Source: Petunia secreta | Taxonomy: Eukaryota > Streptophyta > Magnoliopsida > Solanales > Solanaceae | Direction of reading: 5' to 3' | Length of the DNA: 64,000 nt | Assembly (NCBI GenBank): GCA_029990175.1 | Contig: JARKIP010000035.1 | Location: 42,298,001 to 42,362,000, forward strand | Part shown: positions 35,741-47,901 of the stretch, one piece after another | How positions within the stretch are numbered: position 1 is the stretch's first letter | Layout: each line of letters begins with the position of its first letter | Position numbers and translations under genes: made by a program | Notes under the pieces: model-generated | Told to the model about the DNA's origin: nothing | The model's input: the letters and a program-made list of their open reading frames with translations, nothing else | Databases searched by the model: none

Positions 35741-37220
35741 GTACCAAAAAATCAAAATAAAAAATGGTTAAAAACAGTTAAAAACAATGAAAACCAATAA
35801 AAACTCAGAAAAAATTTACGATATTTAAATTGTATTGAAAAATATATTATTAAAATAATCTAATAAAAAATAAAAACATGCAGAATTACCAAGAACAATT
35901 ACGAAACACGGCGGAGGAGACGAATCCTGGACCAAGACTGATAATATTGTTGATTAAAATTAGTAATGAAAATAAATAGAAGTTGGAGAAGATAAAAAGG
36001 AACTTTGAGTTTAATTTTGATTTTGAAATTTAAAATTTGATTTACCGCTTTAGTTATGATAAGAACGAAAAATTAGGGGATAACTCACATTATCAATGAG
36101 TAATAAATTGAGAATCCGAAAAAATATTAAATGCAGTATGCACACTAAGAGGAAAAAACGCAAGTTCCCCAAAAATAGGCACGCTTAGAGGGAAGTTGAT
36201 CAGATTTTAAAAATAGCTATTAAAAGATAGTTAAATAAGTCTAAATGTCTATATGCTATAAATTAGAAAAAATGTATCTATTTTCTTTTAAAGGCACTTC
36301 CAAATGTCTAACAATGTAAAAATTCCTAATAATATATTACCAAACCTCTTTCTTTATCCATCATTTGAGCCAAGCCACTATCCTTTTCAGGCTATAACCA
36401 ATCAACTTATGTCCACATTCCAACATAGCACACACCAAAACATTTAAAAAAAAGATTTAAAGAAAAAACAAAAAACGAAAAGCAAAAACATCAGATAACA
36501 TAATATGGGAGATAACTCTGAAACCTAGAGTGCAAAATATCAAACACTATAATTTCAGCAATCAATATCACTTACAGAGGCTTTAGCGCACATGATTACT
36601 TGTAATCTGACGATGACAATCATTTAATCACTAAGTTTATTACCAATGAACTCCAAAAAGCTCTAGACATATGCTTATTCTCTCTTGTAACGCGATTTGG
36701 CACGGAGAAAGTTAAAGGATAACAGAAATGCCATCTTAGGCTAAATGAATGCATTATAATTAATTCACACCTAATATTGTTAGAGATAGACATTCCTTGT
36801 TGGTTGTACAATCATCTCAATTTCCACGAAACAAAATATGCACAAAGAACCCAAACTATAAAATAGCCAAAAATTTTAAGTCATAAAAGGATGCTACTTA
36901 TTCTCCCTTCCAACTTTAAATACTAAAAAAAATTTCAAGACTATAATTTCAAATATGGGTGACGATGGAAGAAAAAACAAAGATTTGAAGCTAGCGAAAA
37001 GCAAGGAGAAGACATAAGAACACAGAAACATAATTATTAACTCGAGAATAAAGAGGCAAAAAGTCCCCATAATTCTCAATAGACGGATATGGGACAAGAC
37101 CAAGTCAAAGGATAATTAGTCTAAGTGGGAATTGAAATGTACTGTTTAAAAACTTATAGGTATAGTAAAAAGTTTTCATATTTAAAAAAAGGCCCAACTT
37201 TTCAAAAAAATTCAGATTTT
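35741..37220. other. AT-rich region with no recognised gene
   Basis: Upstream DNA of the Ulp1 gene and probably the right terminus of the MULE, which I could not locate. Only short ORFs with no recognisable similarity occur on either strand, and no TSD or terminal repeat is apparent. Confidence 0.5.
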
Positions 37221-37224
37221 TCAT

Positions 37225-37500
37225 TTCCCCCTCCCCACCCACTTTTATACTCTCTTTCCTTATTCAAATCATTTCAAATTTAATTTCTCTCTTCTCTTCT
37301 TTCTTCCTCTTTTTTCTTCTTCCTTTTCATTCTTTCTTCTAAATTTCTTTTCAAATTCCATTATCACCATCCATGTTATTTTTCTTTCTTCTTTTTCGTA
37401 TCCATTTTGTTTTTTCTTCTTCTTCTTCGTCTCTGTTTCATTCTTTTTTATTTTTTTAATTCTAGTCATTTTATACATCTTTTCATATGTGTAAATATAT
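37225..37500 (+). promoter_or_regulatory. Pyrimidine-rich tract with a TATA-like start, possible promoter and leader
   Basis: CCCACTTTTATACTCTC is followed by about 200 bases of almost pure C/T with CTTCTT and TTTTC runs, typical of plant core promoters and 5' leaders. No gene follows: downstream is only satellite-like DNA. It may be a remnant of a promoter or of a retroelement. Confidence 0.3.
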
Positions 37501-37548
37501 TTTCTATATGTTTATACACTTTTGGAGATGTTTTCGCGGCTGGAAAAA

Positions 37549-37714
37549 ATGTGTACACATCTCGTCAGATGTGTACATATGTGTACACATATAATAATAT
37601 GTGTACACATTTGACGAGATATGTGCACATATTACTATATATATGTGTACACATGTATTATATGTGCATACATATACATTATATGTGCACACATCTCGAC
37701 TGATGTGTACACAT
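37549..37714. repeat. Cluster of ATGTGTACACAT palindromes forming larger inverted repeats
   Basis: Five perfect 12-base palindromes start at 37549, 37579, 37599, 37643 and 37703. Segments around CATCTCGTCAGATG (about 37558) and CATTTGACGAGAT (about 37609) are inverted relative to each other, so a hairpin of roughly 30-bp arms is possible. Confidence 0.85.
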
Positions 37715-37723
37715 TCTTTTATT

Positions 37724-37990
37724 AGAGTGGTGGAGGGTGGTGAGGTGATGATGGTGGAGGATGGTAGAGAGGTGGTGGTTGGTGGTGAGGGTGGTAGAAG
37801 GTGGTGGTGGATGGTAGAGGGTGGTAGGAGGTGGTGGTGAGTGGTGGAGGGATGGTAAAAGGTGGCTGTGAGTGGTGGAGGGTGGTGGTGAAATGTGGAT
37901 GGGTGGGGGAGGGGGTGGGGTTTGATGGGGGTGGGGCCGGATGGGGGGTAAGGATCGATGGGGGGTGGATGATGAGAGGTGGGGGCTTTG
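37724..37990 (+). repeat. G-rich GGTGGT minisatellite
   Basis: Nearly pure G/T/A on the plus strand, built of GGTGGTGG and GAGGGTGGTAG words. The last 90 bases (about 37899-37985) contain many runs of four to six G. ORFs across it are low-complexity (Pro/His or Gly/Val-rich) and not genes. Confidence 0.85.
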
Positions 37991-38000
37991 TGTAAATACA

Positions 38001-38359
38001 AAAACTTGATGAGCTTTTAAATTATTAGTAATTAGTCCTAATCTTAAAAGTGTCTCTTTTACCTATTTTTTGAGACTTGAGTCCCAAAAAAATTTAAAGA
38101 CTTAGGAGTCTCTCCCACCCAAAAATTTCAGACTCATACGCGGCTCTCTAAACTTGTCCGCTACTTTCCTTTTAACACCTTAATTAGACATAGTTCCAAT
38201 TGAACACTTGTACCATTCAATTTTCGTACCATATAAACACTTTTTACCTACATGGCATATTTTGTGGAATTCACTTATAAAAGGGCGTGTGGAAGGGAAA
38301 AGAACCACGTGGATCTAACATTAATTAAAATAACGGCAAAGATTTCCTCTCCATAGTTA
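38001..38359. other. AT-rich flank with no recognised gene
   Basis: Nothing gene-like is seen on either strand. It holds words such as TAAACACTTTTTAC that also occur inverted near 60990, which hints that the inverted-repeat arms described at 38360 may extend outwards. Confidence 0.4.
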
Positions 38360-38555
38360 AAAAGCGAATTTTTGGCTGAAATCACCCCTAAACTAGCGCC
38401 CAAGTTTAAGTTTCATCCTTCATATATCCTAAACTATCCAAAACTTAGCATGATACATACTGATGTTAGACAAGTGTTAAAAGTTAACGGAACCCTCCAC
38501 CTACGTGACTTCATGTCACCTTTCCCCAAAATCAATTTCCTCCTCATGGCTCTTA
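38360..38555 (+). repeat. Left arm of a large imperfect inverted repeat
   Basis: The order AAACTTAAGTTTCATCCT-like, ACTATCCAAAACTTA, GATACAT, AACGGAA, ACGTGACTTC and AAAATC..TTCCTC reappears in inverse complement at about 60228-60470. Identity looks near 70% by eye. The arms bracket the Tat-lineage element and may be ends of an older DNA transposon into which that element inserted. Confidence 0.5.
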
Positions 38556-38768
38556 ATCAGTATCACCAACTTCTCCACTGTTTTTGGATGGAGTTCCGTT
38601 TGTATATTTCCTCTCATCCGTGACTGCTGCTTTCATATATATACTCTTTGCTCTCTATTTTTTGTGTACCAAATTATTAGCTCAGCACAAAGTTCTACTT
38701 TTTCAGACCCAACTTATGCTAGCTAATTGCAATGCAAAATCTATGTCACGTAATCAGCTCAAATTAAG

Positions 38769-39324
38769 TGTATTGGGCAAAAATCGACATATTCGGATAG
38801 AACTTCGGTACAACGAACCGAGTGCAAACGAGCTGATGCTCCGAAGGAGAATGACCGAAGCAGACGATCAAATTACCGAAGGCAGGTTTCAATGTCACTA
38901 CCGAAGGCGAGACGGGAGCTGAGCTTTGGTGACATTCCTTTCCAACGAACAGAAGGGTCATGCTATCGAGTTCACACACTTGAGCTTCGGTGGAACACCT
39001 CGGTTCAAGCGGCTTAGCAGCCTACTACGTCAGCCCACTAGCTATCCTATTAAATGTCCAGAATGTGAGTTGAAGCATGATCAGTCATGGAGAGTGTAGG
39101 CAAGGGCCCCTTAGCCTATAAATAGCACTTCATTTTACATTGTATTCATTAGAAATATATACAGAAACTCTGGAAAAATTTGTACTCACTACGATATATT
39201 GAAATCAAGTTATTTCCTTGCATTTTACAGATATTCTTTGCATTTTCCTGACTTTGACACAAAGATTTGCTTGTATTCCGACCCAAATTCTATTTGTAAT
39301 CCTAAACTGATTTAGGCTCATACA
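38769..39324 (+). repeat. 5' LTR of the Tat-lineage element
   Basis: Starts TGTATTGGGCAAAAATCGAC, ends GGCTCATACA. A TATA box CCTATAAATAGC lies at about 39114-39125. It carries several ACCGAAG/CTTCGGT words, which recur through the element. Confidence 0.94.
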
Positions 39325-39327
39325 AAT

Positions 39328-39345
39328 TGGCGCCGTCTGTGGAGA
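39328..39345 (+). other. Primer-binding site of the Tat-lineage element
   Basis: TGGCGCCGTCTGTGGAGA starts three bases after the 5' LTR. It is not the initiator-Met sequence; this type is usual in Tat and other plant Ty3 elements. The exact tRNA was not determined. Confidence 0.82.
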
Positions 39346-39508
39346 TATAAGCAGAAATGCTTTGTTCCAAAGTAAAACATTCTTTTTCGTTGAAGCCCAT
39401 AATCCTTTGACGACGATATTGGCTGATAACAGCAGAAATCCAATTGATCGCCAGTTAACTCCCTATGGACTGATTGGAATTCAATAAGATCCCACTTCTT
39501 CATCTCTA

Positions 39509-40955
39509 ATGACGACCGAAGCCTTCCAAGCTTTTATCGGTGCTTCGCTAAAAGCTCTTCAAGAGCGGCAAGATGAACAAGTTAACATAAACGCCGAACT
39601 CCGGGCCTCGTTAGAGGCGAGGAACAGCTCAGCACCGAACGGTACTCAGCCTTCGGCTCCAAATGGAGGCATCCCGCCCTTCGTTCCTACGGGCGCGATA
39701 ATAGGGGGACCTTCATATGGAGCCACATCTGGGGGTTCGGGAAATATACCAAGCACAACGCCACACTTCGGGACGCTTCCCACCGTGGCAGAAACTACAT
39801 CCTTGGTCGATGTTGAGAGCTTGACCAGAGAAATTGAAGCTCGCGTCGAGGCGCGCACAGAAAAACGCCTTGAGAGCGTCCCCCGGGTAGCTAAGACCGA
39901 AGACGAGCTTGACATAGACCAATACAGAGATTTGACATTCAAGCCCGAAGCAGCACCAGCTCCAACTCCCAAAAATTTCAAGCTACTCTTCCTAAAGAAG
40001 TATGATGAGACCACCGATCCCAAAGAACATGTAACTGAGTTCATTGCGATGATAAAGAGCAATGACTTAACGGAAATAGAGCTCGAGTCAATGTTCTTGA
40101 AAATTTTTGGTGAATCCTTAGAGAAAGGAGCGCTGCATTGGTACATGCGCTTACCAGCGGGGTCAATTTCCACCTTCAAAGAAATGGTTAATGCCTTCGT
40201 TAAGGCCCACATCGGAGCACAAAAGATTCTCCAAAAGGAAGAAGAATATCTGCGAGGTTAAGCAGCGGCCCAGTGAGCTACTTAAAAAGTTCCTTGAGCC
40301 CTTTCATGCTAAGCGCATGGAGCTACCTCGAATGGATAATCCTCTAGCCATCATGGCATTCGAAAAGAGTATCAATGTTTGCAACTCCGACGTTGCCGCC
40401 GAGTTGCGAAACGAGCTTCAGCAATACCAAGTTCTGAAGTGGGAAGATTTATAAAAACGAGCCTACTCCTAGATAAGTCTAGAGGAGGCCGAGTTTAAAA
40501 GCCGAAGTTATAATTACAAGAACCGAGGCGAATCCTCACATCGAGCCGAGGCATTGCGAGGAAATTCGAAGGGGAGGTACGAGCCATATACCTCCACGAG
40601 GCAGCCTGTCAGCCAAAGGTTGGGAAATTCCTTTGGAAATTCATTCGCAAGCCCACATATAAGCCAACGGCTCGGAGGAAAGGTTCACCCTAACTCGAAC
40701 CAAAGAAATTCCTCAGGCCCAGCTTCAGTTACAAAGAATAAAGAACTACCTCATATCCCTGACTACAACTTTAATATATTGACCTCGGAGCTGGTCAACG
40801 TAGTCAAAGGAACCGCTGGGGTAAGAATACCCAAAGACCTGAGAACTCCAGCAGACAAAAGAGATCAAAATTTGCACTGCGAGTTCCATGCGGATTATGG
40901 CAATCGAACCGAGGACTGTAAAGCATTGCGCCTTGCGGTGGCACATTTGCAGTAG
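39509..40955 (+). pseudogene. gag: gag of the Tat-lineage element, broken
   Basis: ATG 39509 opens MTTEAFQAFIGASLKALQER. The capsid-like part includes NFKLLFLKKYDETTDPKEHV and EKGALHWYMRLPAGSISTFK. The frame is lost near 40245, carries on in another frame (PSELLKKFLEPFHAKRMELP) to TAA at 40452-40454, then appears in a third frame from about 40554 with DYNFNILTSELVNVV and the CEFHADYGNRTEDC motif common near the end of Tat gag. TAG 40953-40955 separates it from the protease region in the same frame. Two indels and two stops disable it. Confidence 0.85.
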
Positions 40956-43900
40956 AAGGGTTTGTTGGCCAAATTCCTTACCGACAAGGGAAAAGACAAC
41001 TACACAAAGAACCGAGGTGATGGACAGCCACCTCGGGCTCCACCCCCTGAGAGAATTGTCAATGTGATCACCGGGGGGTCAGAGGTGAACGGGGTGAATT
41101 TTGCAGCTGCAAAGAAATTCGCCAAGCTGTCGATCACAATGATAAAAAGAACACGAGTGGGAAGCTCGAGTAAAGAAATTATATTTGATGATGACGATTG
41201 TGATGGGATGATGTTCCCACATCACGATGCCTTGGTCGTCATGCTGAGAATCAATGACTCAGATGTCAAGCGAGTCTTGATTGACCCCGGTAGCTCAGTC
41301 AACATAATCAGCTACGGGGCCATTAAGAAGATGTGGCTTAAAGAAGAAGTCATCTCCAAGGCAACAGTGTTGACTGGTTTCAACAACTCCATAGAGAAGA
41401 CTTTGGGTGAAATCACACTCAAAACGTTTGCTGAAAGAGTTAGCATGGAAACACTATTTCAAGTGTTGCCCGAGGACATAGCATACAATGTGATCCTCAG
41501 CAGACCATGGATCCACTCCATAGAGGCTGTCTCATCCACTCTTCATCAAGTGATCAAGATCCCTACACCTTGGGGGGTTCGATCAATAAAGGGAGAGCAA
41601 CGAGCCGCAAGAGACTGCTATTCGGTTGCATTGAGAAGTGGAGTCGCCCCGATTGGGCCAAAACAATAGTAACTAACGCAACCGGGGTCAAGCGAAGAGG
41701 ATATTCGAGGAGAAAATGAAAAGATCCCGGTGTGCATTCAAGAGCCTTGGAAACAAAAGGCCGAGGACTCAACTATTGAGGAGTTGGAATCTTTTACCTT
41801 ATTGAAATATTTTCCTGAAAGAAAGGTATTTGTCGGCTCGGAGTTGGATACAGAGTCGAAAAAAGCAATCATTGAAGTCTTAAAGTCCAACAACGATTGC
41901 TTTGCTTGGTCTCATTCGGACATGATTGGTATCGATCCGGAGATCGTGACCCACAAGCTGAATGTGGACCCAAAATTCACCCCGGTGAAGCAGAAGAAAA
42001 GACCTCATGCCGGGGTTAAAAAGAAAGCGATCGAAGATGAAACCAAGAAGCTGCAAGAAAATGGTTTCATAAGGGAGGTAAAGCACCCCGAATGGCTGGC
42101 CAATGTGGTCTTCGTGCCTAAGAAAAATTGCAAGTGGAGGATGTGTGTAGATTACATTGATCTGAACCAGGCTTGCCCCAAAGACTCCTACCCATTGCCA
42201 CAAATAGACAGGTTAATAGACTCCACGGCTGGACACAAACTATTAACCTTCTTGGATTCTTATTCGGGCTACAACCAAATCCTCATGGATCCGAAGGAAG
42301 AAGAGAAAACCTCGTTCATCACTGACCGAGGTACCTTTTGCTATAAAGTTATGCCCTTCGATTTAAAAACTGCTGGGGCGACATACCAGAGACTAGTGTG
42401 TTGCATCTTCAAGGAGTATATTGGAAAATCTATGGAAGTCTACATAGATGATATGCTTATCAAGTCAATTCGAATGGAGGATCATCTGAATCATCTAAGG
42501 GAAGCTTTTGCTGTTCTGAGGCAATATGGCATGAAATTAAACCCTGAGAAGTGTGCCTTCGGTGTAGGGTCAGGCAAATTCTTGGGATTCATTGCCTCTG
42601 AACGAGGAATTGATGCCAACCCAGATAGGATCAAAGCTATCGAAAAGATCCCCGAAGAGTTGACCGGAGTAAAAGAAGTTCAGCGCTTAACTGGCTGAAT
42701 CGCTGCCTTGAGTGTTTTCATCTAAAGGTCCTCGGAGCGATGCCACAAATTCTTCTATGTCTTGAGGAAGAAAAATCACTTTGAATGGACACCGGAGTGT
42801 AAAGAAGTGTTGAGAGAATTGAAACGCTATCTGGCCAATGCGTCGTTGCTCGCCAAGCCAAAAGATGATAGAACTTTTCTGGTGTACTTGGCGGTGCCCG
42901 AGGTATCAGTCAGTGTTGTGCTGGTTCAGGAAGAAGATGGCAAGCAACAGCTCATCTATTATGTGAGCTAGACACTCCTCGATGCTGAAACCAGGTACCC
43001 TCACTTGGAAAAACTAGCACTTGCTTTAATTTTTACTGCTCAGAAACTACGACCTTATTTCCAATGTCACCCAATAGCGGTAGTTTCAACTTTCCCCTTG
43101 AGAACTATATTGCATAAACCTGAATTATCGGGGAGGTTATCAAAATGGGCATTAGAATTGAGCGAGTATGACATCACTTATCAACCTCGAACAACCATCA
43201 AATCCCAAATCTTGGCTAACTTCGTAGCAGACTTTAGTGTTGGGATCCTACCCGAAGGCGAAAAGGAGAACTCAACGTCAAAAGGAACGGCTTCGGGACT
43301 ATGGATACTTCACACCGATGGGGCAACTAATTCCAGGGTTCGGGATTAGGCATAGTATTGAAAGCACCTACCGGGGAGAAAATCAGGCACTCCGTTCGGT
43401 TCAAAAAGGTAACGCCGAATACGAAGCGACTTTAGCAGGCTTGGAATTAGCTAAGGAAATAAGGGTTGAAAGAATTGAGCTGAGATGCGACTCACAGCTA
43501 GTAGTAAACCAAGTGCTCGGTGAATACACGGCTCGAGAGCCCAGGATGCAGCTATTCTTGGACTGAGCACAGAGGATTTTGGCCCAATTCAAAGAATGGC
43601 AAATTAGACAAGTGCCTCGAGAGTAAAATACCGAGCCCGTTACCCTAGCGAACTTGGGTTCGGCGGTAGATGAAATGCACTCGGGTACTGATTCAGTGGT
43701 TCGGTTGCTCTCCGTGCAAATGAGAGAGATGAAATTTCAAGTCAATTTGGTGAACCACAAATAGGATTGGCAGAGTAAGTTTATCTCTTACTTCGACTCG
43801 GGGACTGTTCCTCAAGATAAGAAAGAAGCCAAAAAGTTAAGGACCCAAGTGGCTTCATACTATATGATCGAGGGAAATTTGTATAAGAGATTGTATTGCG

Positions 43901-45004
43901 GCCCGATGGCCAAGTGTTTGGGTCCAGACGAAGCCAAATATGTGATGGCTGAAGTGCACGAGGGCGAATGTGGCAACCACTCGACGGAAAAATCTTTGGT
44001 GCGCAAAATACTTAGAGTTGGGTACTACTGGCCCACCATCAGCGCAGATGCAAAGGCCTTCGTGCAAAAATATGATAAATGCCAATGCCACGCACAAATG
44101 ATTCATCAACAAGTCGAACCTTTACGTTCGGTCATGTCACCATGGCCTTTTATGAAATGGGGGATGGATGTTGTTGGTCCCTTGCCGAAGGGAAAGGGTG
44201 GTGTTCGGTTCATCCTCATTTTAACTGATTTTCTTACAAAATGGGTGGAAGCAGGAGCTCTCACCAAGGTTAAACAGAAAGAAGTAATCGATTTCATTAG
44301 GAAGAACATCATCGATGGGTTCGGTGTCTCGAGGGAAATCGCTTGTGATAATGGTAAACAGTTCATGAGAGCAGTCATCACTGATTTCTTCAAACAATGG
44401 GGGATCAAAAGAATTGCTTCGACCCCATATCACCCAAGTGCCAATGGCCAAGACGAGTCTTCAAACAGGATAATAATTGAAAATCTTAGGGAAAGGCTCG
44501 ATGAGAAGAAAGGTCCTTGGCCCAAGGAGTTTCCAGGTGTGTTGTGGGCCATGCAGACGACAGAAAAGAACAGCACCGGTGAGACCCCTTTTTCACTTGC
44601 TTACGGTATGGATTCACTTATCCCCGTGGAAGTGGGCTAACCAAGTCTTCGGTACGCTCACACCACCGAGGATACGAATCAGCAAGCTATGAGCATAGAG
44701 TTGGACTTGCTCGAAGAGAAAATAGACTTGGCTTTGGTTCGGCTAGTTGCCCAAAAAAAGGCTGATCGAGGCATATCTTAATAGGAAGGCCAAACTCAGA
44801 GATTTTAAAGTTGGCGATTATGTGGTGAGTGCTGCTAACCAATCAACAAAGGAGAAAAATGGGGGAAAGCTCGTCGCAAGCTGGGAAGGACCTTACAGAG
44901 TCAGAGAAATTGTTGGGAAAGGATCTTATCAAATTGAAGATCTGCAGGGCACACCCGAACCTTTAAATTGGAACATTTCTAATTTAAAGCGGTACTACTT
45001 CTAA
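40956..45004 (+). pseudogene. pol: pol of the Tat-lineage element (protease, RT, two RNases H, integrase), decayed
   Basis: The protease region has VLIDPGSSVNIISYG. A double stop TAG-TAA (41667-41672) separates it from RT, which has WRMCVDYIDLNQACPKDSY and catalytic VYIDDMLIKS. The frame continues through stops at 42696, about 42723 and 42969 into a first RNase H lacking its usual Asp (FLVYLAVPEVSVSVVLV), then WILHTDGATNS of the second, archaeal-type RNase H, where a stop and frameshift occur (about 43347). NAEYEATLAGLELAKE and LRCDSQLVVNQ finish that domain. Integrase (43849-44640) keeps GMDVVGPLP and ACDNGKQF, but its zinc-finger Cys pair reads KYDKC instead of KCDKC. The integrase C-terminus (44747-45004) is in another frame. 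Confidence 0.92.
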
Positions 45005-45563
45005 TCGAGGTAAACATTCGTTGATCATTTTAAATTTACCCACAGCCTCGAGCCGAAAAATGCTCCTAGGGCTTCGGTAAAAATGTACTAACTTGCTCCT
45101 CGTTTCATTTTGCTTGACCTTTTCAGGAAGCGGATAAAATGATTTTCAGTGATCGGATCTTCATCAAGATTCACACCCGAACACTATGGAGGAGTAAGAG
45201 GCGGGTTGCAACCGAGGTCGACACTAGGCCTCCCAACCGAAGTCTACCTATTCGACAACCGGGGACTGACACCCGAGAAATAGATTAGTATATTGTAATT
45301 ACGCCCGATAGTGGCATGTTATCAATTTGTTTTTACGCCCGAGGTCTATTTCGACTTGGCTTATTGTAAAAACCAATTATGGCTCGTTGATATTATCAAT
45401 GAAATAAACTTGATCAACATCTCTTTGTTTCTATGACTTTACTAACCGAGGTTATATTTTAAATGCATTGACTCGAGGGCGAGATGTCGCTCTAAGTTCG
45501 CATCGTTTTCATTTAATTATGTCTTGCAAGCAAATTACTTTTGGTATTCGGCTTATACAAGAG
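45005..45563. other. Spacer between pol and the antisense gene
   Basis: Holds ACCGAGG/CCCGAGG-type words typical of this element and an AT-rich stretch with AATGAAATAAAC at about 45400, which may serve as a polyadenylation signal for the plus-strand transcript. No coding region is seen. Confidence 0.5.
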
Positions 45564-45721
45564 CTAACACAAGGTGAAACGCAAAATCACGTCATTTAAA
45601 GGCCCGAAGGTCAAGTTTGCATACATCAAAAGCCCCAAGGCTTGCCTAAAAAAGAACAAGAGCCTTAGTAAAAAAAAACACAATGTACAAAAAAGAAAAG
45701 AACTGCTTGTTCCTAAGGGTT

Positions 45722-45737
45722 CCCCCCCCCCCCCCCC
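45722..45737. repeat. Run of 16 C
   Basis: An uninterrupted C16 (G16 on the antisense gene strand) in the acidic-tail region, coding for Gly there. Runs of this length are unstable in replication and sequencing, so the local frame is uncertain. Confidence 0.9.
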
Positions 45738-47901
45738 TTCGGCATCTTCACCGCCCTCGTCGTCACTTTCGTCTTCGGATTCACCATCATCCGAATCGTC
45801 TCTCGAGGGAAGGTCATCCACGATCTTTTGAGCCACGGCAGCAGCGTCCTTGGCTTTAGCTATCTCCTCTTCAAGCACGATTTGCCCAGCTTGGACCTGC
45901 TCGAGTATACTGAGCCTAGCCTTAACGACAGCCCAAGCTTCCTCAAATTTTGCCCTTGTCGCTTTGACCTCAGCTCGCTTGTTGAGGTAAGCAATTCGAC
46001 CTTGGAGTTTTCAGATCTTTCCCCAAAGAGCAGGCACTTGATCTACTTGGCTTTGCAGCCCAACTAGCTTGGCGTTGTACTCCTCAAGCTTACCGCGATA
46101 TTTTTCGCCTGCCTCGAGCACTTCGGTTCTGGCCTTAAAGAGTTCAGCTTCAAGTCGAGAATTTTCAAGGCTCAACCTTGAACGCTCATTAGTAAACTCG
46201 TTTGTCACAGCTTCAACCCTGGCCTCGGCAGATTCAAAATCCCCATGCAGGTCAGCTTCAGCTTTAGCCGATGCCTCGTTGGCACGCTCCAACTCTTCAT
46301 TCGAAGTAGAAACTTTGGCTTCGAGCTCGATAATTCTACCCACAAATCCCCTCTTTTGCTCCCCCCAAGCAGCGGTCGTCGCCTGAACTTGTTCTACTCG
46401 GTCGCGCTCGAGGTGGATAGCTTGCAATGCGAGCACCAAGCTCTGCATAATACCTAAATGTTAGCATCGGGATAAAGGGAAAAGAATCGCGTGGACAAAA
46501 GCTCATGAAAACTTACTCGAAAGGCAGAAGCAGTTGAAACACCCATCAAACTCATATGGCTAAGATTTCGAAGGGCATGAGCTTCGGTAGACCCAAGCAT
46601 AACATTAAGGGCGGCAACGTCCTCTTTGGTGGGGTCCAGCAGGTTGGCCTCAGGAGCGATTTCCAACACCCGAGATGCGGCGTTGGAGGTCTTAACTGAA
46701 GCACGGAAAGCTTTAACTATGCTTTTGATCAAGCCCTCGTTTGCCTTTGCCTTGCCTTTCCGCTTTGTGGCCTCTTGGTCAGATTCCTCCACATTTATCA
46801 CTTCGGTCGCCCTAGGGACCTCGGTAGCTGGTTCTGGAACCATCTCACGGGTTGGCTCGGGGGCTACCTCGGGAGCAGCTGGATGAATCTCTTCGTCGCT
46901 GGGTTCATCAACCAGACCTCGACACTTTGCAGCTGGCGCTTCAGAAGAGGGAACAACAGCTTCCTCAACCCGCGGCCCTTTTACTTTAGTAGCTCTCTTC
47001 GACTCGGCCCTCTTCCTTTTGGAGCCTGGGGAAGGGAGAGGAGCAATCTCATAAGTACAAGACGAAATGAAAGTGGGTTGACATACAAAACAACCTATAA
47101 AGATATCATCAACTTGTGAAGATCCTTGGCCCGCCGAGCCTTTAGTTTTCCTGTCCTTGGCGAGCTTTTTAGCCAAGCTCGCCATTTGGTTGACACCTTC
47201 GGTGATGTCGATCACCTTCTTTTCTTTCTTTTTCTTCTCTTTCTTATCCTTTTTCTCTTCCCCTTCCACATATCCCCTCTCATCGATTTCCTCTTCCTCT
47301 TCCTCCCTGGCATCCTTAACAGCCCTGTTGGAGAAACCTAAGTGGGAAAGGAAAGAAGATGTCGGGATGCAGTAATTCAAAGCAAGTTTTAAGGAATTAT
47401 GAGCGCAGATATACAACTTACCATGCCTCTTGCATATCCACCGATTCCCTTTCAGAGCAGCTAAAATCATCCACTGCCGACTTGGACGCGTCTCTTGCAT
47501 CATGAGCTCGGTGGCCATTCAAGCAAATTCCCCGGTGGGTTGACTGCAACCTTTTCAGCTGCAAATCATAAATAAGAAAATAAGCACAAGCTATGGTGAT
47601 CAAAGGCCGAAGGGAAAAATGATAACACTTATACTGAGCATTCCACGCTTCGGGGAAGCCAGGTTCGGTCGACAGCAGCCTTGTAGGAATGAGCACATAG
47701 CGATCGTTCCAACCTCTGTCACCATGGTCTTCGCTCTTACATAGGATGGCGTAAGATCCCCGAGGTAAGAGGGCTACCACCCCGGCTTTATGAAAGTAGG
47801 GGTAGTAGAGGGAGATCAAGTGTTGGAAGGTGAAGGGCAACCTAGCTAATTTGCTTAAATATTCAAGGGCTTGCACAACCCTAAAAACCCCAAGCCCCAA
47901 T

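Noticed and set aside
37504..38001. 165-residue Pro/His-rich ORF on the minus strand
   Set aside because: Pure translation of the G-rich minisatellite and palindrome cluster; no start context, no homology.
45574..47375. Several plus-strand ORFs at 45574-47375 (Ser/Pro-rich or Phe-rich)
   Set aside because: Shadows of the charged antisense gene on the opposite strand.
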